A DNA stretch of 10,858 bases from Cephalothrix spiralis (taxonomy: Eukaryota; Nemertea; Palaeonemertea; Archinemertea; Cephalotrichidae): assembly GCA_032353305.1 (NCBI GenBank), contig JAUCNG010391257.1, forward strand, positions 1 through 10,858. Reading direction: 5' to 3'. The notes below the pieces were generated by a model. That model was not told the DNA's origin. It searched no databases and saw only the letters and a list, made by a program, of their open reading frames with translations. The position numbers and the translations under genes are program-made. This document shows, piece after piece, positions 6,767 to 10,858 of this stretch. Each line of letters begins with the position of its first letter. Within the stretch, counting starts at the first letter, position 1.

Positions 6767-6783
6767 TCAAAATATGCACCCCT
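6748..6783 (+). repeat. Left inverted repeat, partner at 7140-7180
   Basis: ACCCGCTAAAT, CGAAAATC, AAAATATGCACCCCT reads as the reverse complement of 7140-7180 apart from an indel of 6-7 bases and single changes. The pair encloses about 356 bp, giving a MITE-sized unit of about 433 bp. No target duplication was identified, so which side is 'inside' is uncertain. Confidence 0.75.
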
Positions 6784-7139
6784 GTCTAAGAATTAATTGA
6801 ATGGAATCGTCCCGTTTTATGACCACGGTAGACCATGAGCATAAGTAATCAACTAAAATAAGCAACTCGAATTGATTTATAAATATACAAATAAATTTCC
6901 AAAAAAGATCTTCATAGACAATTAATTGGTGATGAGATAATCATTGAGTGATTTCTACATCAATGCGTATTGAAAAAAGTTAGACAATAATTGTTCAATT
7001 GACTTTGATTTACCGGTTTCTCTCTAATTAATTTAGATAAATATGCGTTCAAATCAAAGCTCTTGTTATTAACCGCGTATCGATAAATGTAAAATATAAA
7101 TTAACGATCTACATTTCGATAATGTGTGACAAGTAATTT
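6784..7139. other. Interior between inverted repeats, A+T-rich
   Basis: No coding or RNA gene was seen. ATCGATAAATGTAAAATATA and CTACATTTCGATAATG form loose internal complementarity near 7078-7124. Confidence 0.5.
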
Positions 7140-7180
7140 AGGGGTGCATATTTTTATTTTCGATTTTCGGTTTAGTGGGT
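7140..7180 (-). repeat. Right inverted repeat, partner at 6748-6783
   Basis: AGGGGTGCATATTTTTATTTT, CGATTTTCGGTTTAGTGGGT pairs with 6748-6783. The last 15 bases at the inner side (AGGGGTGCATATTTT) are an exact complement. Confidence 0.75.
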
Positions 7181-7510
7181 ATAAAGTTGAATCATTTTGA
7201 ATCGATTGAATTGTGCGACTGCATGTCTAGAATTAATATTTTAAATATTATCGATCTACTATATTTATACTACTTTATATATTATTAGTAAATTGTTAAT
7301 TAATTATGTCTATAGTCTTATTCATCATCGTTTTGCCATATTCGAACAGCCGATCGCGAACCAGAGAAACATTCACTCTTAATACATAGTGCCGTTGAAT
7401 TGAAATGTGATAAAAGATGTTTATAGTTGAAATAATAAGTGAATAAAGATAATATGATTTAAAAAAAATTGACATGTGTGTCAAGGTCAAAATATCTATC
7501 TTAGTAAGTG
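7181..7510. other. A+T-rich stretch, no gene recognised
   Basis: A 74-codon minus-strand open frame (7296-7520) has no recognisable motif and enters the SINE head. I see no repeat partner elsewhere in the window. Confidence 0.45.
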
Positions 7511-7709
7511 CGTACCTCACTCGGGTAAGTGGTGGAGAGTTTGTCTTTGATTCCGAAGGTCCGGGGTTCGAGACTTGGGCTCGACACTACTTTCCATCGA
7601 GAGAACCTTGGGAAAGTTTTGCAGCGTAAACACTGCCTCCTGAGTGGCTCGGTCAGGCTAAATACGTGGAGTCGGATGATGTCCCTCTATTTGGGGTTAA
7701 CTCATCGGA
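7511..7709 (+). mobile_element. tRNA-derived SINE-like element, family 1, forward copy
   Basis: A tRNA-like head with a degraded A box (GGGTAAGTGG region, 7523-7532) and a B box GGTTCGAGAC (7564-7574) is followed by a body that matches the reverse copy at 8381-8565. Shared words are GACACTACTTT, GAGTGGCTCGGTCAGG, TAAATACGTGGAGT and GTCCCTC. A 91-codon open frame reads through it by chance. Pol III would transcribe it left to right if active. The end is set by loss of similarity near ATCGG at about 7709. Confidence 0.82.
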
Positions 7710-8380
7710 TAAAGAAAATACTCAGAACAGATATATTCTCTGTACCAATAATAAGTCCGATTTTTTGGCACTATGCAAGCCCTTGCAAGGGAGATACATT
7801 GTAATGAACTTTTATATCTGCCGTAGGCTCACTTTTTGCAAAAAATGAGTTACCAGAGCAATCTATCATCTGTTAATATTTACAAATTGTCATTTCTCTC
7901 GGTTCGATGAAAACTTTGTTTGAGTTGACTAACTAAAATAGTCCGAAACTGGACTGCGTTGGCTCAAAAACAAATAAAGTACATTCTATTACACTGTTTC
8001 TACGACCGTGATTTAAGAGGTGTTATTATAAAAAAGTTAATTCCGTTTTTACAAAGGATCAACTTTCAGCATTTGTTACAGAGGATCAAACCCCCAGGGA
8101 ATTCTGGTTTAGGAGAAATTTACGGGAATCTTCTGATATTTCGAAAATTATTTTAAGGAAAAGTTCTTTGATCGGAAGTTCAAATCACTTTAATAATAGA
8201 CAGAGATTTGAATTTTACTTGAAGATTATAATAAAAAAAAATATTAAAATCATTTTTTTATTAGCTCACAAATTAAAGTTTTAGGGACAAATTTTTTGAG
8301 GGCATAAGATGACTAGCTAAAATAGACACAAACGGTCCGCTTTATGAGCTATCCTGAACTCTCATATATTTTCTATATAC
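7710..8380. other. Segment between the inverted SINE copies
   Basis: About 670 bp without a gene. It holds the GCTCACTTTTTGC hairpin-like word at 7828-7854 and a short word (AAATAAAGTAC ... TTTCTACGACCGTGATTTA, 7972-8014) that recurs at 8763-8794. GACTAACTAAAATAG (7927) and GACTAGCTAAAATAG (8310) are a further diverged pair. Confidence 0.55.
7828..7854. repeat. Second copy of the CTCACTTTTGCAAAAAATGAG hairpin word
   Basis: CTCACTTTTTGCAAAAAATG followed by AGTTACCA matches 4363-4390. The stem is shortened because the left flank reads GGCTCA where the first copy has GTAACTCA. Confidence 0.65.
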
Positions 8381-8565
8381 CGATTAGCAGAGTGGTTTAC
8401 CTCAAAGGGAGGGACAGCTCGTCTCACTCCACGTATTTAACCTGACCGAGCCATCCATGAGGAAGAGTACTTGCCCTACGTTCTTCCCTATAAAAAGTAG
8501 TGTTGAGCCCTGTCTCGAACCCGGGACCTCCAGATTCAAATACCAACTTCGCCACCGAAGCGCAC
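8381..8565 (-). mobile_element. tRNA-derived SINE-like element, family 1, reverse copy
   Basis: Read on the minus strand, the head begins GTGCGCTTCGG at 8565. It has an A box TGGCGAAGTTGG (8554-8543), which fits the TRGCNNAGYNGG consensus exactly, and a B box GGTTCGAGACA (8521-8511), about 33 nt apart as in real tRNA genes. The body then matches the forward copy: AACACTACTTT, GGCTCGGTCAGG, TAAATACGTGGAGT, GTCCCTC. No acceptor stem pairs, so this is not a tRNA gene. This copy is better preserved in its promoter than the forward one. Confidence 0.85.
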
Positions 8566-9257
8566 TAAAAAATATCACCCTTTTATATGCATAATTTCCG
8601 CCATCATGCTTTTCTCAAAAAAAATCTTGGCTCTCTTTAGTTTTTTTAAAATGGATGAACTTGGCTCTCTTTAGTTTTTTGTAAGTGGATTAACTTTGGT
8701 TATCTCCTTTGTCAATGTTAAGCTTGAGTCTGATTAATCTTCTCAGATAAAGATATATCTACAAAATAAAGTACGTTTCTATGACCGTGATTTATTTTGG
8801 GATGGCAGAATTAGGTCTCTTGTAATCAATACAAAACCCCGATGTGCAATATACATGTATGTAATAATCCTGAGATACGATTTTATTCTGAAATATTGGC
8901 AAATTATCATGTAATTTACCACAGAAAATGAGGCCAACAAGATTCAAGAACGCATCCGTTGATGATGTGGCGTAATTGAGTAGCTTCTATTTTTTGAATG
9001 TGATTGGACTTCAGCGGATTCTTTCTGTCAATTGTAAGACAGAGTCTAATTTATCTTCTCTTCTGTGGCTTAAACTCTAGTAGATACAAAAAATATCGAA
9101 ATAGAAAATGTCAGAAGAATTGATTCATTATTTTACAATGCAATGGTATCAAGATTTCCATCTTGTTTGACACAAACCAATAATGAAATCTCTCTAAAAC
9201 AGAGAAACTTTTCTAACTTGCCTTATACCGCCTTATAATACAGTGCAGTGCATATCC
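8566..9257. other. A+T-rich interval between SINE families
   Basis: No gene was seen. It contains the 34-bp tandem repeat below and a diverged direct pair near 8710-8770 and 9030-9095 (GAGTCTGATTAATCTTCTC and GAGTCTAATTTATCTTCTC). These suggest remains of a further repeat family. Confidence 0.5.
8626..8695 (+). repeat. 34-bp tandem repeat, two copies plus a decayed third
   Basis: CTTGGCTCTCTTTAGTTTTT starts at 8626 and again at 8660. Each is followed by a spacer with GTGGAT or ATGGATGAA. A third, diverged start (CTTTGGTTATCTCC) lies near 8695. Confidence 0.8.
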
Positions 9258-9551
9258 GGCTCGTGGCGCATGAGGTAGCGCGTTCGCCTTTCAATCGGAA
9301 GGTTGCAGGTTCGAGACTCCCTAGGGGCATCCCATTTCTAGGGCCTCATCTCACTCTCGGTCGCTCTCTTCTCCCCTATCAGAGTCTGTCTGCAATCGGA
9401 GTGTAGGTCAATTCGAAAGCGCAACAGGATTTCATTGGCTGTAATATAATGACGATACGCGAGCATGAAATATCGATGTAGTTAAGTTAACGAAATGTAG
9501 GTAGCGCTCTATACAACCGCGCGACCTCGCTACAGTTACTGTATAAGCGCC
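9258..9551 (+). mobile_element. tRNA-derived SINE-like element, family 2, copy 1
   Basis: The head GGCTCGTGGCGCATGAGGTA has an A box at 9264-9275 and a preserved D-stem-like GCGC/GCGC pair. The B box is GGTTCGAGAC (9308-9317), 44 nt from the A box start. The 5' and 3' ends of the head do not pair as an acceptor stem, so it is not a tRNA gene. The body continues with a pyrimidine-rich tract (9348-9378). A strong hairpin at 9504-9550 (GCGCTCTATACA / TGTATAAGCGC) may mark the 3' tail. The 3' limit is my inference. Confidence 0.75.
9504..9550. repeat. Hairpin GCGCTCTATACA / TGTATAAGCGC
   Basis: An 11-bp stem with one bulged base and a 24-nt loop. A competing stem GTAGCG/CGCTAC (9501-9506 with 9528-9533) is also possible. 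It sits about 190 bp after the SINE B box. In some SINE/LINE pairs a 3' stem-loop is recognised by the partner LINE reverse transcriptase; whether that holds here is unknown. Confidence 0.65.
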
Positions 9552-9715
9552 ACCACGTTTTTAACTTGTTAACTAAACTAATATCGATGATATTAAAACC
9601 AAATGGGCTTCAAGGGTTTCCCCGATTTATTTAGCTATCTCGCAGTCGATTTTAGCTCAAACTCTTCCGGCGGGGACCTGTATGAGTGAAATAAACGAAT
9701 AACACCGGCGTTCGG
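9552..9715. other. Interval between the two family-2 SINE heads
   Basis: No gene was seen. Short inverted words TTAACTTGTTAACTAA and ATCGATGAT occur near 9562-9592. Confidence 0.45.
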
Positions 9716-9785
9716 GATGCGCATGAGGTAGCGCGCTCGACTTCCAACCGGAAGGTTGCAGGTTCGAGACTCCCTAGGGGAATCA
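9716..9785 (+). mobile_element. tRNA-derived SINE-like element, family 2, truncated copy 2
   Basis: The head GCGCATGAGGTAGCGCG matches copy 1, with an A box at 9718-9728 and a B box at 9761-9770, followed by TCCCTAGGGG as in copy 1. Similarity stops at about 9782, before the body, so this is a head-only copy. A 90-codon minus-strand open frame (9652-9924) reads through it; its SLEPATFRLEVERATSC stretch is simply the reverse reading of the SINE head. Confidence 0.82.
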
Positions 9786-9797
9786 GAACAAAATGTA

Positions 9798-9925
9798 CAC
9801 AGGTACCCTTTTTTGCATATTTTTCTTCTTCAAATTCTTTAAACAACATTTTGACTGCCCAAATGTTTTGATGCTGTTGAAATTTTTTACAAAACTTTCC
9901 AGCGGCCCAGATTTTAGCAGGCAAA
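9798..9925 (-). repeat. Degenerate A/T-run repeat, related to 1724-2388
   Basis: On the minus strand GCTAAAATCTGGGCCGCTGG and TTTTGTAAAAAATTTC line up with GCTAACAGAAAATGTGCCGC and TTTTGTAAAAAATTTCC at 2248-2300. Similarity is patchy but the order of words is kept. It starts 13 bp after the truncated SINE. Confidence 0.45.
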
Positions 9926-10639
9926 ATATTTCTCTTTATATTACATGTTGTAACAATACTAGTTTTGTAATTATTAACTTGGATGACAAAATTTGCAATT
10001 TTTATTTGTTTTTGACCCCAAAAGGTACAATTTACTTCACTTCAGGCATAGGAATTTTCTCACTTAATCTGTTAATAGACTATCGTTTTATTCTACTCCT
10101 TAGAAATTTATTTGATTTATATTTCACCTAAGGTATGGGGTATGTGTCACAGTTGGTTTTCGCTAAATATGCAACAACACGAAAAGGGTTTCTTTTTGTG
10201 ACAAATGTTTTGGGTAACGAATCTCGTTAGCTTTCCTTGCAATCGGTTTATGTCAAATCCGATCATGTGAAGCCATTAATTTACCTCCAACGCTTGAAGA
10301 GCTTGTGAACTCTTGCTTTGGGTAATTGCAGCGATGTTATCGTTTGAATCTGTCAGCCCTGCTTTACACTTTCAGGAAAAAATCGTTTGAGATAACGATA
10401 ACAATGACACTCCTTCAGGCTGATTATCAAGGAAGCCCTAAAAGGACATTTATTTTCTTAAGATGCAAAAAGTATTTAAAGGATGGTATTAGATTCCTAC
10501 TAAGTGCCTTATTCAGGCACCGCGGAGCGTCAGTCCCCCTCCCCTCACATAAAAACCCCCGGAACCCCTTTCAAGTTATCAAAATTGTTCAATTAGCCGC
10601 CCCAAACGAGAATTGCTTCCGCGGGCCCTGCCTATATTA
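9926..10639. other. A+T-rich interval, no gene recognised
   Basis: Open frames of 112 codons (9793-10131) and 116 codons (10326-10676) show no motif, no domain and mostly T-run or A-run codons. I find no repeat partner within the window for 10130-10520. A short C-rich run (CAGTCCCCCTCCCCTC, 10531-10546) precedes the last repeat. Confidence 0.45.
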
Positions 10640-10838
10640 CCAGGTGGGTCATGAAAAAATTGCAAAATTGGTTTAAGATTTTTTCCAGCCAATTTTTGAC
10701 CATGCGGCCCATTTTTGCCCCTTTTGCAAAATTTTTCTGCCGCACAATTTTTGGGACAAATTTTTACAAAAATCACACAGTTCGTCGCTTGAGAATTATA
10801 CCCCGTCATCTGCATTTTTTGAAAAAAGTGAGTTATTG
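10640..10838 (-). repeat. A/T-run repeat related to the insert at 6030-6507
   Basis: It begins GGTGGGTCATGAAAAAATTG, nearly the inverted end of the 6030-6507 insert (GGGGGTCATGGGAAAAAATT). It continues with CCAATTTTTGACCATGCGGC and CCATTTTTG words like those at 6210-6290 (GCGGCCCATTTTG, CCAATTTTTTCC, TTTTGACCACCC). It ends with TGCATTTTTTGAAAAAAGTG (10811-10830), a diverged inverted copy of the 4359-4389 hairpin word. The window edge prevents seeing whether the far end is intact. Confidence 0.55.
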
Positions 10839-10858
10839 GTGAAATGTGCTTGATAATA

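Noticed and set aside
9258-9331. Functional tRNA gene
   Set aside because: A and B boxes are present, but no acceptor stem forms and the anticodon arm lacks a 7-nt loop. SINE head is the better call.
9652-9924. 90-codon minus-strand frame containing SLEPATFRLEVERATSC
   Set aside because: The recognisable part is the antisense reading of a SINE head, and the rest is A/T-run repeat. It is a known kind of false prediction.
10326-10676. 116-codon plus-strand frame, the longest in the window
   Set aside because: Its last part runs into the repeat at 10640, and it contains no motif I recognise.
1-10858. A previously undescribed defence or gene system
   Set aside because: No plausible coding genes were found, so there is no protein system to propose. 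The interest lies in the repeat architecture only.

Overview
The window looks like non-coding, repeat-rich DNA from an animal nuclear genome. It is strongly A+T-rich, none of the open reading frames I read (none longer than about 116 codons) resembles a known protein family, and there is no operon-like packing. It carries two kinds of tRNA-derived SINE heads with RNA polymerase III A and B boxes, plus several dispersed repeat families, inverted repeats and minisatellites. An invertebrate with many short non-autonomous elements is the best guess; a mollusc or other marine invertebrate is plausible but not shown. I call no protein-coding gene.

Layout. 1-790 is A+T-rich sequence with a CRE-like palindrome and a 14-G tract. 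791-1080 is a degenerate minisatellite of about 86 bp per unit. 1411-1710 is the first copy of dispersed repeat D. 1724-2388 holds two 283-bp units 382 bp apart, whose last 107 bp are identical. 2481-2787 and 4526-4820 are two copies of repeat E. 3250-4196 is a copy of repeat F that ends in a large inverted repeat with arms of about 308 and 250 bp. 5171-6640 is a second F region, interrupted by a D copy, extended by a 245-bp tandem duplication, and broken again at 6030-6507 by an insert with inverted ends and a 7-bp target duplication. 6682-7180 has a strong hairpin, three 'CACTAAGCCGAAA'-like iterons and a pair of inverted repeats. 7511-7709 and 8381-8565 are two copies of one SINE in inverted orientation with their promoters pointing at each other. 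9258-9551 and 9716-9785 are two copies of a second SINE in the same orientation. 10640-10838 belongs to an A/T-run repeat superfamily also seen near 1724-2388, 6030-6507 and 9800-9920.

No genes act together here. What can be reconstructed is the insertion history: E and F occur twice in the same order and orientation, D entered one F copy, part of that F copy was then duplicated in tandem, and a foldback-like insert entered the duplicate. All family letters (D, E, F) are labels made for this window; no database was searched.
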